Assembly (NCBI GenBank): GCA_017744735.1
Contig: JAGIAR010000007.1
Location: 1 to 64,000, forward strand
DNA length: 64,000 nt
Source: Novosphingobium sp.
GTDB taxonomy: Bacteria; Pseudomonadota; Alphaproteobacteria; Sphingomonadales; Sphingomonadaceae
Direction: 5' to 3'
Shown: in pieces, positions 8,828 through 18,777 of the stretch
Numbering within the stretch: position 1 is the stretch's first letter
Layout: every line of letters starts with the position of its first letter
Notes under the pieces: model-generated
Told to the model about the DNA's origin: nothing
The model's database searches: none
Seen by the model: the letters and a program-made list of their open reading frames with translations, nothing else
Program-made: the position numbers and the translations under genes

Positions 8828-10246
8828 ATGGGCCAGGAAATCAGTGCGACCGGCTTCGATGAGGCCGACTTCCGGAATTTCACCGACCAGCTTGCGCGCG
8901 AGACCGCGGCGCTGCGCGATCACCACGCCAGCGGCCGCCTGTCGAACCAGGGCCCGACCATCGGGCTGGAACTCGAGGCCTGGCTGATCGACCGCAATTC
9001 CTGGCCGGCACCGCACAACCAGAGCTTCCTCCACCGGCTCGGCGATCCCTTCGTGGTGCCCGAGCTGTCGCGCTTCAACATCGAGGTCAATGCGGAGCCT
9101 GGCGGGCTGGCGAGAGACGGGCTGCGCGAGCTCGAGGACCATCTCAACGCGACCTGGAACCGCTGCGTCTCCAACGCGCACGAGGATGTCGATACGGTCA
9201 TCGCGATCGGCACGCTGCCGACCCTGCGCGAGAGCGATCTGTCGCTCGACAACATGACCCCGTCGAACCGCTATGCCGCGCTCAACACCGAGCTGGTGCG
9301 GCTGCGCGAGAACCGGCCGCTGCGGATCGACATCGACAGCCATCACGAAGACTGGCCGCATCTGCAGACCGAGCATCTCGATTGCATGCTCGAGGCCGCG
9401 ACCACCTCGTTCCAGCTCCATCTGCAGGTGCCGCCCGGGGAGCTGGCCGGCAATCTCAACGCCTCGATGATCCTGAGTGCGCCGCTGGTTGCGCTGTCGG
9501 CCAATGCGCCGTTCCTGTTCGGTCAGCCGCTGTGGCACGAGACCCGGATCGCAATCTTCGAACAGGCGATCGAGCAGGCGGGCGACGATGCCGCGCTCCA
9601 CCGCGTGACCTTCGGCACCGGCTATGCGGGGGAAGACCCGACCGCGATCTTCGTCGAGAACCTCGCGAACTACCCGGCCCTGCTTCCGATCGCGGGCGAG
9701 AACGAGGCGGAGTTCCCCTGCCTGCGCCTGCACAACGGCACGATCTGGCGGTGGAACCGCCCGCTGGTCGGCTTCGACGCCGACGGCACGCCGCATCTGC
9801 GGATCGAGCAGCGGGTGATGCCGGCCGGGCCGAGCGTGATCGACATGATCGCCAACGCCGCCTTCTATTACGGCACGGTGTTCATGCTCGCCGAACGCTG
9901 CAGGAAGCCCGAGCTGCCGTTCGAAGCGGCGCGGGCGAATTTCTATGCCGCGGCCAAGCACGGGATGGATGCCGAATTCACCTGGTTGGGCGGCAAGCGC
10001 CTTCCGGCGCGCGAAGTCTTGAAGTCGCTCCTGCCGCTCGCGCGCGAGGGGCTGGAGGCGCAGGACGTCTCGCCTGAGCTGGTCGACCGCTACCTCGAAG
10101 TGATCGAGCAGCGCGTCGCCACCGGCCGGAACGGCGCGGCATGGCAGCTTGCCCATTTCCGCAAGCATGGCGATGTGTTCCGGCTGACGGCGGATTACCT
10201 CGAGCACCAGCGCAGCGGGATGCCGGTGCACGAGTGGGGGGTCTGA
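8828..10246 (+). CDS. Glutamate-cysteine ligase-like protein (GCS2 family, COG2170-like)
   Basis: A 472-residue protein resembling the GCS2 carboxylate-amine ligase superfamily, whose members join glutamate to an amine using ATP. The active-site-like segment GPTIGLELEAWLID (family form GxExE) is near residue 45, and NIEVNAEPGG and ATTSFQLHLQVPP follow as in glutamate-cysteine ligases. A clear GGGGGG ribosome site lies 5 bp before the ATG. It lies about 0.8 kb from gshB, with DedA between, but on the opposite strand. The real substrate is unproven; it could be a paralogue of gshA rather than the enzyme for glutathione itself. Confidence 0.72.
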   Translation: MGQEISATGFDEADFRNFTDQLARETAALRDHHASGRLSNQGPTIGLELEAWLIDRNSWPAPHNQSFLHRLGDPFVVPELSRFNIEVNAEPGGLARDGLRELEDHLNATWNRCVSNAHEDVDTVIAIGTLPTLRESDLSLDNMTPSNRYAALNTELVRLRENRPLRIDIDSHHEDWPHLQTEHLDCMLEAATTSFQLHLQVPPGELAGNLNASMILSAPLVALSANAPFLFGQPLWHETRIAIFEQAIEQAGDDAALHRVTFGTGYAGEDPTAIFVENLANYPALLPIAGENEAEFPCLRLHNGTIWRWNRPLVGFDADGTPHLRIEQRVMPAGPSVIDMIANAAFYYGTVFMLAERCRKPELPFEAARANFYAAAKHGMDAEFTWLGGKRLPAREVLKSLLPLAREGLEAQDVSPELVDRYLEVIEQRVATGRNGAAWQLAHFRKHGDVFRLTADYLEHQRSGMPVHEWGV

Positions 10247-10255
10247 TCTTTTTGC

Positions 10256-10325
10256 GTTCCTGCGAAAGCAGGAACCCAGGGCGACCGTAGCGCCAGGCCG
10301 CCCTGGCCTCCGGCTTTCGCCGGAG
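10256..10325. repeat. Paired-hairpin intergenic repeat, copy B
   Basis: Left hairpin GTTCCTGC-GAAA-GCAGGAAC (10256-10275); right hairpin CTCCGGC-TTTC-GCCGGAG (10308-10325). Between them CCAGGGC and GCCCTGG can pair, giving a branched structure. It lies in the convergent gap between the GCS2-like gene and dedA, where it could also end transcription. Its left arm is identical to that of copy D (18696). Confidence 0.8.
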
Positions 10326-10339
10326 AACGGGAAAGCGCG

Positions 10340-10936
10340 TCACCGCCCTTTCCACCGCGCCACCCGCCACAGGTAAACCGCGACTCCGAACGCCAGCCCA
10401 CCGCCCACGATCCAGTCGAGCAGCGCCTGACTCTCGTCGAAGTACCGCCCCAGCCAGCGCCCGCCCGTTACCAGCAGCACGTTCCACACCCCCGCGCCGG
10501 CAAAGGTGAAGCCGAGGAACTTCCACTGCTTCATGTGCGCAAGGCCCGCGGGCAGCGAGATCATCGTGCGCAGGAAGGGCGAGAAGCGCAGCGCGAACAC
10601 CACCCATTGGCCGTGGCGGCGGAAGAAGTGGCTGGCGCGCTCGATATCGTGCGCATCGAAGGTCAGCCAGCGCCCCCAGCGGTCGGCGATCGGCTGCAGG
10701 CGCTCGTAGCCGAACCTGTGCCCGACAAGGAACCACAGGTAATTGCCCAGGGTCGAGCCGAGGGTGCCGGCGACCATCAGCGGCCAGAACTCCATCCTCC
10801 CCTTGGCCACGGCGACGCCGCCCAGCCCCATGATCAGTTCCGAGGGGATCGGCGGGAACACGTTCTCGATCACCATCAGCAGGAAGATGCCGAGATAGCC
10901 GCCCTGCTCGATGGTCGGGAGGATGAACTGGTTCAT
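10340..10936 (-). CDS. DedA-family membrane protein
   Basis: A 198-residue inner-membrane protein of the DedA/VTT superfamily, members of which act as undecaprenyl-phosphate or phospholipid transporters. The two conserved blocks are present: ENVFPPIPSELIMGLGG near residue 25 with the conserved Glu and Pro, and RFSPFLRTMISLPAGLAHM near residue 118 matching the family's RFxPxxRxxxSxPAG motif. Four or five hydrophobic segments are visible. Single gene, convergent to the GCS2-like gene. Confidence 0.92.
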   Translation of the reverse strand: MNQFILPTIEQGGYLGIFLLMVIENVFPPIPSELIMGLGGVAVAKGRMEFWPLMVAGTLGSTLGNYLWFLVGHRFGYERLQPIADRWGRWLTFDAHDIERASHFFRRHGQWVVFALRFSPFLRTMISLPAGLAHMKQWKFLGFTFAGAGVWNVLLVTGGRWLGRYFDESQALLDWIVGGGLAFGVAVYLWRVARWKGR

Positions 10937-10969
10937 GGAGCCTTCAACGCGCGACCGGCCGGGTTCGTC

Positions 10970-11037
10970 ACCCCGGCGAAAGCTGGGGTCTCAGGCCGCT
11001 GTGCGCGACTTCATGAGATGCCCGCCTGCGCTGGCAT
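10970..11037. repeat. Paired-hairpin intergenic repeat, copy C
   Basis: Left hairpin ACCCCGGC-GAAA-GCTGGGGT (10970-10989, one G-T pair) and right hairpin ATGCCCGC-CTGC-GCTGGCAT (11018-11037, one mismatch). It lies between the gshB stop and the dedA start. The right arm resembles the right arm of copy A; the left arm has the same GAAA loop as copies B, D and E. Confidence 0.65.
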
Positions 11038-11055
11038 GAGGGTCTGGGGATCGGG

Positions 11056-12009
11056 TCATTTCCGCAGTTTCCCCTCGATCGCATCCCAGATCATCGCGGC
11101 CGTATCGGTGCCGTTGAAATTGTCGATCGCGACGATCCCGGTCGGCGAGGTAACGTTGATCTCGGTCAGCCACTTGCCGCCGATCACGTCGATCCCGACG
11201 AAGATCAGGCCGAGCCGCTTCAATTCGGGCCCGAGCGCGGCGCAGATTTCCTGCTCGCGCGGGGTCAGCTCGCTCTTCTCCGCCGATCCGCCTCGCGCGA
11301 GGTTCGAACGGAACTCGCCCTCGCCCGGCCGGCGGTTGATCGCGCCGGCATATTCGCCGTCGACCAGCACGATGCGTTTGTCGCCCTCGGCCACTTCGGG
11401 GAGGAACGGCTGGACCATGTGCGGCTCGGGCCAGGTCTGGTTGAACACTTCGAACAGGGCAGAAAGGTTCTCACCCTCTTCATTGACGCGGAAGATCGCC
11501 TTGCCGCCGTTGCCGTGGATCGGCTTGACCACCACCGCGCCGTGGCGCTTCTGGAATTCGCGCACCTCGTCGACGCTGCGGGTGACCATGGTCGGCGGCA
11601 TGAAGTGCCGGAAATCGAGCACGAAGACCTTTTCCGGCGCGTTGCGGACGCTGGCGGGGTTGTTCACCACCAGCGTTTCCTTTTCGATCCGCTCGAGCAG
11701 ATGCGTCGCGGTGATATAACCCATGTCGAACGGCGGATCCTGCCGCATCAGCACCACGTCGGCCTGCTTGCCGAGGTCGAGCGGCACCGGCTCGCCGGCC
11801 TCGAAATGGTTGCCCGCCTCGCGCCGCACCACCACCGGACGGGCGAGCGCGTGCAGCCGGTCGTGCTCGTCCAGCGTCAGCGATCCGACATCGTAGTGGA
11901 ACAATTCGTGCCCGCGCGCCTGCGCGCTCAGCATCAGCGCGAAGCTCGAATCCCCGGCGATGTTGATACCTTCCAGCGGGTCCATCTGGACCGCGACGCG
12001 TAGCGACAT
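11056..12009 (-). CDS. gshB: Glutathione synthetase
   Basis: A 317-residue ATP-grasp enzyme joining gamma-glutamylcysteine and glycine, the last step of glutathione synthesis. The N-terminal domain starts MSLRVAVQMDPLEGINIAGDSSFALMLSA; the ATP-grasp core has VVVKPIHGNGGKAIFRV and the metal site GIDVIGGKWLTEINVTSPTG. Full length for the family. It is the last gene in the leftward group rsmI-yraN-gshB, separated from yraN by 33 bp. Confidence 0.97.
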   Translation of the reverse strand: MSLRVAVQMDPLEGINIAGDSSFALMLSAQARGHELFHYDVGSLTLDEHDRLHALARPVVVRREAGNHFEAGEPVPLDLGKQADVVLMRQDPPFDMGYITATHLLERIEKETLVVNNPASVRNAPEKVFVLDFRHFMPPTMVTRSVDEVREFQKRHGAVVVKPIHGNGGKAIFRVNEEGENLSALFEVFNQTWPEPHMVQPFLPEVAEGDKRIVLVDGEYAGAINRRPGEGEFRSNLARGGSAEKSELTPREQEICAALGPELKRLGLIFVGIDVIGGKWLTEINVTSPTGIVAIDNFNGTDTAAMIWDAIEGKLRK

Positions 12010-12042
12010 TCTCTAACCCTCATTTCGTCGTTCGGCGGATGG

Positions 12043-12393
12043 TCAGGGCATCCACGCGTTGACGATGTGGCGTGGGAAGCGGCGCGGCGCAAGGAGCAGG
12101 ACGTCGATCCGCATGTCGTCGCCCGCCCGGAGGTAACGGTGCGCCACGGCCTCGGCCGCCGCGGCCACCCGGCGCAGGCGGTATTCGTCGATCGCGTGGT
12201 CGAGATCGGCGGCCGAATTGCGCCATTTGACCTCGACGAAGGCGACGATCCCGCCGCGCCGCACAATCAGGTCGATCTCGCCGCGCGGGGTCTTGACCCG
12301 TCTGCCGAGCATCCGCCAGCCCTGCAGGCCGAGCCACAGCGCCGCGCGGGTTTCGCCGCCGCGGCCGCGCCGCTCGGCGGCCTGGCGGGTCAT
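12043..12393 (-). CDS. yraN: YraN-family putative endonuclease (UPF0102)
   Basis: A 116-residue protein of the UPF0102/YraN family with a restriction-endonuclease-like fold. The nuclease-like residues stand in RGEIDLIVRRGGIVAFVEVKWRN (E...D...ExK). The start ATG at 12393 overlaps the rsmI stop (ATGA). The pairing with rsmI and a PBP activator matches the conserved yraL-yraM-yraN grouping seen in E. coli, here with the activator gene divergent. Confidence 0.92.
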   Translation of the reverse strand: MTRQAAERRGRGGETRAALWLGLQGWRMLGRRVKTPRGEIDLIVRRGGIVAFVEVKWRNSAADLDHAIDEYRLRRVAAAAEAVAHRYLRAGDDMRIDVLLLAPRRFPRHIVNAWMP

Positions 12394-13223
12394 CGCGCTT
12401 TCAGCTCCATCGCGCGGGCGTAAAGCGCCTTGCGATCCGCGCCGGTGGCCCGGGCGACCTGCGCCGCCGCCTGCGAGGGCTTGTCGTGCTCCATCGCCGC
12501 CAGCAGGAGCGCGTCGAGATCGAACTCGCCCGCCTCCTCGCCGGGCGGCGCGACCAGCAGCACGATCTCGCCCTTCGGCGGATGCGCGGCATAGTGATCG
12601 ATCAGCGATCCGACCTCGCCGGTGCGGCACTCCTCGTGCAGCTTGGTCAACTCGCGCGCGACCGAAACCTCGCGCCCCGGCAGCGCGGCGCCGATCGCTT
12701 CCAGCGCCTTGAGCAGCCGCGGTGGGGTTTCGTAGAAGATCAGCGTCGCCGACACTCCGGCCAGCTCGGCCAGCATGTCGGCGCGGGCCTTTTCCTTCAC
12801 CGGCAGGAAGCCCGCGAACAGGAAGCGGTCGTTCGGCAGGCCCGACAGGGTGAGCCCCATAATCGCCGCGCAGGCACCCGGCAGGCTGGTGACCATCAGC
12901 CCTTCCTCGCGTGCGCGGCGCACCAGGCGATAGCCGGGGTCCGAGATCAGCGGCGTGCCGGCATCGCTGACCAGCGCCACCGCCTGGCCGCGCATCGCCT
13001 CGATCACCCGTTCGCGCGCGGCTTCGTCGCTGTGATCGTCGTAGCGCCACATTTTCTTGTGGAGCCCCAGGTGCTTGAGCAGCTTCCCGGTTACGCGCGT
13101 GTCTTCGCATGCGACCAGGTCGCAACGGGACAGCACATCGGCTGATCGCATCGTGATGTCGCCGAGATTGCCAATCGGCGTCGCGACAATATAGAGACCG
13201 GGTTGAAGCGGCGCGTCTGACAT
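12390..13223 (-). CDS. rsmI: 16S rRNA 2'-O-ribose C1402 methyltransferase RsmI
   Basis: A 277-residue SAM-dependent tetrapyrrole-methylase-fold enzyme that methylates the ribose of C1402 in 16S rRNA. Diagnostic stretches are LYIVATPIGNLGDIT, ACEDTRVTGKLL, ALVSDAGTPLISDPGYRLVR and ETPPRLLKAL. Translationally coupled to yraN. It is divergent from the PBP activator gene with only about 50 bp between starts, so their promoters must overlap. Confidence 0.97.
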   Translation of the reverse strand: MSDAPLQPGLYIVATPIGNLGDITMRSADVLSRCDLVACEDTRVTGKLLKHLGLHKKMWRYDDHSDEAARERVIEAMRGQAVALVSDAGTPLISDPGYRLVRRAREEGLMVTSLPGACAAIMGLTLSGLPNDRFLFAGFLPVKEKARADMLAELAGVSATLIFYETPPRLLKALEAIGAALPGREVSVARELTKLHEECRTGEVGSLIDHYAAHPPKGEIVLLVAPPGEEAGEFDLDALLLAAMEHDKPSQAAAQVARATGADRKALYARAMELKAR

Positions 13224-13276
13224 GGTGGTCCCCGAATAGAACGCGCCTTGTGAACAGGATTGCCGGGAGCAGCAAG

Positions 13277-14428
13277 ATGTTGGGTGGCAGGATCAATCGG
13301 CGGCGGGTGCTCGCCATGGCGGCGGTGACGCTGCTGGCGGGCTGCCAGGTCGTCCCCCGGGTCGAGCCGCAGAACGTCCCCGCGCCCACCCCGACCCCGA
13401 CCGGCCTGCCGAGCGACCAGGGCCGCCACCGCGTCGCGCTGCTGGTACCGCTGTCGGGCCCCAATTCCGACGTCGGCCAGGCGATCGCCAACGCCGCGAC
13501 CATGGCGCTGCTCGACACCAACGCCGACAATGTCCGCATCACAACTTACGACACGGCGACCGGCGCCGGCAGCGCCGCCGCCCGCGCGCTGTCGGACGGC
13601 AACAAGCTGATTCTTGGCCCGCTGCTGTCCGACGACGTGACCCCGGTGCTGGCCCGCGCACGCCCCGCCGGCGTGCCGATCATCACCTTCTCCAACGACA
13701 GCTCGGTCGCCGCGCGCGACGTCTTCGCGATGGGCATCAGCCCCGACGCGTCGATCGCCCGCACGGTGGGCTATGCGATCGGCCGCGGGGCGAAGCGCTT
13801 CGCGATCCTGGTGCCCGATGGCGACTACGGCGCGCGGGCCGAGGCCGCGCTGCGCACGGCGGTAGCCGCGCGGGGCGGAGCACTGGTCGCCCGCGACACC
13901 TACGATCCCGGCAACACCTCGATCATCAGCGCGGCGCTGCGGCTCAAGAAGAAGGGCGGCTACGACGCGGTGCTGCTGCCCGAAAGCGCCCGCCTGTCGA
14001 TCCAGGCGGCGGGCTCGCTGCGCGCCGCCGGCGCGGTCACGCCGCTGCTGCTCGGGACCGAGCGCTGGAGCGGCGATCCGGCGGTTCCGGGCTCGGCTGC
14101 GCTGCGCGGCGCGCTGTTCTCAGGCGTGTCGGACGGTCGCTTCGGCCAGTTCGCGGAATCCTATCGCTCGCGTTTCGGCACCGCGCCCCACCGGATCGCG
14201 ACGCTCGGCTACGACGCGGTGCTGCTGACCATCCGCCTGGCGCGCAACTGGAAGCCCGGCTCCACGCTGCCCACCGGCCGGCTGGTCCAGAGCGACGCCT
14301 TCCTCGGGGTCGATGGCGCATTCCGCTTCCACCCGAACGGAACGATCGAGCGGGCGATGGAAGTCCGCCAGGTCGGCAAGGGCCGGATCGACGTGGTCTC
14401 GCCCGCGCCTGACCGCTTCGAGGACTGA
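13277..14428 (+). CDS. Penicillin-binding protein activator (LpoA/YraM-like) lipoprotein
   Basis: A 383-residue lipoprotein with a periplasmic-binding-protein type I fold, related to the C-terminal domain of LpoA, which stimulates PBP1A. The ATG at 13277 is chosen because GGGAG lies eight bases upstream and it yields an Arg-rich n-region with lipobox LAGC (Cys23); an in-frame GTG at 13250 lacks a ribosome site. A Pro-rich linker follows, then VALLVPLSGPNSDVGQAIANAATMAL and LILGPLLSDDV, typical of the family. Length suggests it lacks the N-terminal TPR domain of the E. coli protein. Its link to cell-wall synthesis fits the rsmI-yraN neighbourhood. Confidence 0.85.
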   Translation: MLGGRINRRRVLAMAAVTLLAGCQVVPRVEPQNVPAPTPTPTGLPSDQGRHRVALLVPLSGPNSDVGQAIANAATMALLDTNADNVRITTYDTATGAGSAAARALSDGNKLILGPLLSDDVTPVLARARPAGVPIITFSNDSSVAARDVFAMGISPDASIARTVGYAIGRGAKRFAILVPDGDYGARAEAALRTAVAARGGALVARDTYDPGNTSIISAALRLKKKGGYDAVLLPESARLSIQAAGSLRAAGAVTPLLLGTERWSGDPAVPGSAALRGALFSGVSDGRFGQFAESYRSRFGTAPHRIATLGYDAVLLTIRLARNWKPGSTLPTGRLVQSDAFLGVDGAFRFHPNGTIERAMEVRQVGKGRIDVVSPAPDRFED

Positions 14429-14484
14429 CGATAACCGGCATATCCGGCTTGTAAGCGCGCGATTCCGCGCCTTATAGCCGCATC

Positions 14485-16476
14485 ATGTCCGACGATCTGT
14501 TCGAAAACGCCCCGGGTTCAAGCGGCGACTACAACGCCTCCTCGATCGAGGTGCTCGAAGGGCTCGAGCCGGTCCGCCGCCGCCCGGGCATGTATATCGG
14601 CGGCACCGACGAGCGCGCGCTGCACCATCTTGCCGCCGAGGTGCTCGACAATGCGATGGACGAAGCGGTCGCCGGCCATGCGAACCGGATCGAAGTCGTG
14701 CTCGATGAAGGCAACCGGCTCACGATCGTCGACAACGGCCGCGGCATCCCGGTTGACGAACATCCCAAGTTCCCCGGCAAGTCCTCGCTCGAGGTGATCC
14801 TCTCGACGCTCCACTCGGGCGGCAAGTTCTCCGGCAAGGCTTACGCGACCTCGGGCGGCCTCCACGGCGTGGGCGTCAGCGTGGTCAACGCGCTGTCCAG
14901 CTTCACCCGGATCGAGGTCGCGCGCGACAGGCAGCTCTATGCCCAGGAATTCAGCCGCGGCGTGACCCAGGGGCCGCTCCAGCAGCTCGGCCCTACTCCC
15001 AATCGCCGCGGCACCTCGGTCAGCTTCGTTCCCGACAGCGAGATCTTCGGCGACCAGAGGTTCAAGCCGCAGCGGCTGTTCAAGCTGGTCCGCTCCAAGG
15101 CCTATCTCTTTGCCGGGGTCGAGATCCGCTGGAAATGCGCGGCTTCGCTCGCCAGCGAGGAGGTGCCGCAGGAGGCGGTGTTCCAGTTCCCCGGCGGGCT
15201 GGCCGATCACCTGAAGGAGCAGATCGGCGAGCGCGAATGCGTCACCGCGCAGTTCTTCTCGGGCAAGCAGGACTTCCCTAACAACGAAGCTGGGGAGCAG
15301 ATGGGCCGGGTCGAATGGGCGATCGCCTGGCCGCTGTGGTCCGACGGCTCCTACAGCTGGTACTGCAACACCGTTCCGACTCCCGACGGTGGCACCCACG
15401 AGCAGGGCCTGCGCTCGGCGCTGACCAAGGGCATCCGCGCCTTCGGCGAGCTGGTCGGACAGAAGAAGGCCAAGGAGATCACCGCCGACGACATCGTCAC
15501 CGGCAGCGAGGTGATGCTGTCGCTGTTCATCCGCGACCCGCATTTCCAGAGCCAGACCAAGGACCGCCTGACCTCGCCCGAGGCCGCGCGGCTGGTCGAG
15601 AACGCGGTGCGCGACCATTTCGACCACTTCCTGACCGACAATATGGAGCGCGGCCGCGCGCTGCTGGGCGCGGTGATGGAACGGATGGACGAGCGCCTCA
15701 AGCGCAAGGCCGAGCGCGAGATCAAGCGCAAGACCGCGACCAATGCCAAGAAGGTCCGCCTGCCGGGCAAGCTCACCGATTGTTCCGGCGAAGGCAAGGG
15801 CGAGACCGAGCTGTTCATCGTCGAAGGCGACAGCGCGGGCGGCAGTGCCAAGCAGGCGCGCGACCGCAAGACCCAGGCGATCCTGCCGATCCGCGGCAAG
15901 ATCCTCAACGTGGTCTCGGCAACCGCCGACAAGATCCGCGCGAACCAGGAAATCGCCGACCTCAACCTCGCTTTAGGGTGCGGCATCCGCAAGGACTGCA
16001 ACCCCGAAAATCTCCGCTACGACCGGATCGTGATCATGACCGACGCCGATGTCGACGGCGCGCATATCGCGACCCTCTTGATGAGCTATTTCTTCCAGGA
16101 AATGCCCGAGGTGGTGAAGCGCGGCCACCTGTTCCTCGCCCAGCCCCCGCTCTACCGCCTCACCGCCGGCAAGGAGAGCGCCTATGCCCGCGACGACGCG
16201 CACCGCGCCGAGCTGGAGGAAACGAAATTCAAGGGCAAGAAGGTCGAGGTCAGCCGCTTCAAGGGCCTCGGCGAGATGAACCCGCAGCAATTGCGCGAAA
16301 CCACCATGGGCCCCGAAACCCGCTCGCTGATCCGCATCACCCTGCCGCTTGAACACGAACAGCGCTTCGCGGTGAAGGAACTGGTCGACCAGCTGATGGG
16401 CCGCAACCCCGAGCACCGCTTCAACTTCATCCAGAACCGCGCGGGCGAAGTGGACCGGGATTTGATCGACGCGTAA
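14485..16476 (+). CDS. parE: DNA topoisomerase IV subunit B
   Basis: A 663-residue GHKL ATPase subunit of topoisomerase IV, which decatenates replicated chromosomes. ATP-site motifs: EVLDNAMDEAVAG (Asn binding Mg), VDNGRGIPVDEHP and YATSGGLHGVGVSVVNALS. The TOPRIM domain begins ELFIVEGDSAGGSAKQARDR and includes IMTDADVDGAHI; the C-terminus has RFKGLGEMNPQQLRETTM. The shorter length and the RKDC-type sequence around residue 510 favour ParE over GyrB, which is usually about 800 residues or more. Confidence 0.94.
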   Translation: MSDDLFENAPGSSGDYNASSIEVLEGLEPVRRRPGMYIGGTDERALHHLAAEVLDNAMDEAVAGHANRIEVVLDEGNRLTIVDNGRGIPVDEHPKFPGKSSLEVILSTLHSGGKFSGKAYATSGGLHGVGVSVVNALSSFTRIEVARDRQLYAQEFSRGVTQGPLQQLGPTPNRRGTSVSFVPDSEIFGDQRFKPQRLFKLVRSKAYLFAGVEIRWKCAASLASEEVPQEAVFQFPGGLADHLKEQIGERECVTAQFFSGKQDFPNNEAGEQMGRVEWAIAWPLWSDGSYSWYCNTVPTPDGGTHEQGLRSALTKGIRAFGELVGQKKAKEITADDIVTGSEVMLSLFIRDPHFQSQTKDRLTSPEAARLVENAVRDHFDHFLTDNMERGRALLGAVMERMDERLKRKAEREIKRKTATNAKKVRLPGKLTDCSGEGKGETELFIVEGDSAGGSAKQARDRKTQAILPIRGKILNVVSATADKIRANQEIADLNLALGCGIRKDCNPENLRYDRIVIMTDADVDGAHIATLLMSYFFQEMPEVVKRGHLFLAQPPLYRLTAGKESAYARDDAHRAELEETKFKGKKVEVSRFKGLGEMNPQQLRETTMGPETRSLIRITLPLEHEQRFAVKELVDQLMGRNPEHRFNFIQNRAGEVDRDLIDA

Positions 16477-16563
16477 ACCTGCGCAGGTAAGAAATCCCTG
16501 ACCGGTCGGGCGTTAAGGTCGAGCCACCGTTCGCGCAACGCCTTGCGCCGGAGGATGTTCGAG

Positions 16564-17837
16564 ATGTTCCGCGCCCTGCTCCCCCTCCTGCTCCTCGCCG
16601 CCGTGCCTTCGGCCGCCCTCGCGCAGGAGGATTCCGAAGCGATCGAGCAGGCGAGCTACAACCGCGCGAGCCAGGTGCAATACGTGCTGCTCGGCACCGT
16701 TCCCGCGACCGAGCTTTTCGCGCCGAGCTTCCTGGCCGCCGTGCCCGAAAGCCAGCTCAAGGCGATCGTCGACCAGCTTACCGCCCAGAACGGCAAATTG
16801 CTGAGTGTCGACGAGCTCCACTACACCGGCGACGGCGTGATCAGCTTCGACCTGGTGTTCGAGCAGGCGCGCGCCGCCGCGGTGCTGCAGCTTTCGGACG
16901 ACGCGCCCTACCAGGCGACCGGCTTCCGCATCACCGGAGTCAGGCGGATCGACGATACGCCGGAGAAGATCATCGCCGGCTTCGCCGCCCTCCCCGGCGT
17001 ACACGGCTTCGGCATCTACCAGCTCGGCGAAGGCGGGCCGCAGCCGGTGCTGACCGACCGCCCGACGCAGGAATTCGCGATCGGATCGACCTTCAAGCTC
17101 TACGTGCTCTCCGCGCTCGGGCGGGAGATCAAGGCGGGCCGGCGGCATTGGGCCGATGTGGTCAGGCTCGATGCCCATTCGGTGCCGAGCGGGCAGATGC
17201 AGGACTGGCCGATCGGCACGCCGGTGACGCTGCAGACGCTCGCGACGATGATGATCTCGATCAGCGACAACACCGCGACCGACGTGCTGGTGCGCCTGCT
17301 CGGCCGCGACGCTCTGGCGGCGGAGGTCAGGGCTTCGGGCCACGGCGACCCGTCGAAAATGCTGCCGGTGCTGACCACGGCGGAGCTGTTCGCGCTCAAG
17401 TCGGGCGATCCGGCGCGGATGCAGGACTATGCCGCCGCGGACGATGCCGCGCAGGCGACGCTGCTCGACCGGTGGGCGCCCTCGTTCAAGGCCGACATAT
17501 CCTCGATCAGCAGCCCGGTCGCGGTCGACACGATCGAATGGTTCGCCTCGGCGCAGGACATCGCGAACATCTTTGCGCGGCTGCGCGACCTCGGCGACCC
17601 GGTGGTGATGGACATCCTCGCGATCCACCCGACGATGCCCTCCACCGAGCGCGCCTACTGGGACTATGCAGGCTACAAGGGCGGGTCCGAGCCGGGGGTG
17701 ATCAACCTCTCGTGGCTGGTCAAGGACAAGGCGGGCCGCTGGTACGTGGTCGCGGCGAGCTGGAACGATCCGGCGAATACCGTCGACGATACCGCTTTTC
17801 TCGCCCTCGCCACGCGGATGCTTGCTATGCTCCACCA

Positions 17838-17841
<4 letters not shown>
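16564..17841 (+). CDS. Secreted serine hydrolase with class A beta-lactamase-like domain
   Basis: A 425-residue exported protein. The ATG at 16564 follows GGAGG by 10 bp and gives a clean signal peptide cut after ALAQ. Residues about 25-130 form a separate N-terminal domain reminiscent of that in Streptomyces Cpe/ORF12-type proteins. The C-terminal domain shows the penicillin-binding triad: S175-T-F-K178, S234-D-N236 and K372-G-G374. No ExxLN omega-loop motif, which supplies the deacylating Glu in true class A beta-lactamases, is apparent, so it is more likely a transpeptidase/esterase-type hydrolase than a resistance enzyme. The stop overlaps the MoxR start by 4 bp (ATGA), a tight coupling. 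Confidence 0.82.
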
Positions 17842-18686
<845 letters not shown>

Positions 18687-18695
18687 GGAATTTGC

Positions 18696-18769
18696 GTTCC
18701 TGCGAAAGCAGGAACCCAGAGTTCAACCGAACGACTTTTCCGATCCTAGGCTCCTGCTTGCGCAGGAGC
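18696..18769. repeat. Paired-hairpin intergenic repeat, copy D
   Basis: Left hairpin GTTCCTGC-GAAA-GCAGGAAC (18696-18715), identical to the left arm of copy B; right hairpin GCTCCTGC-TTGC-GCAGGAGC (18750-18769), nearly the right arm of copy E. It lies between the moxR stop and the stop of the convergent lipoprotein gene. Confidence 0.8.
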
Positions 18770-18777
18770 GCTGCAAT

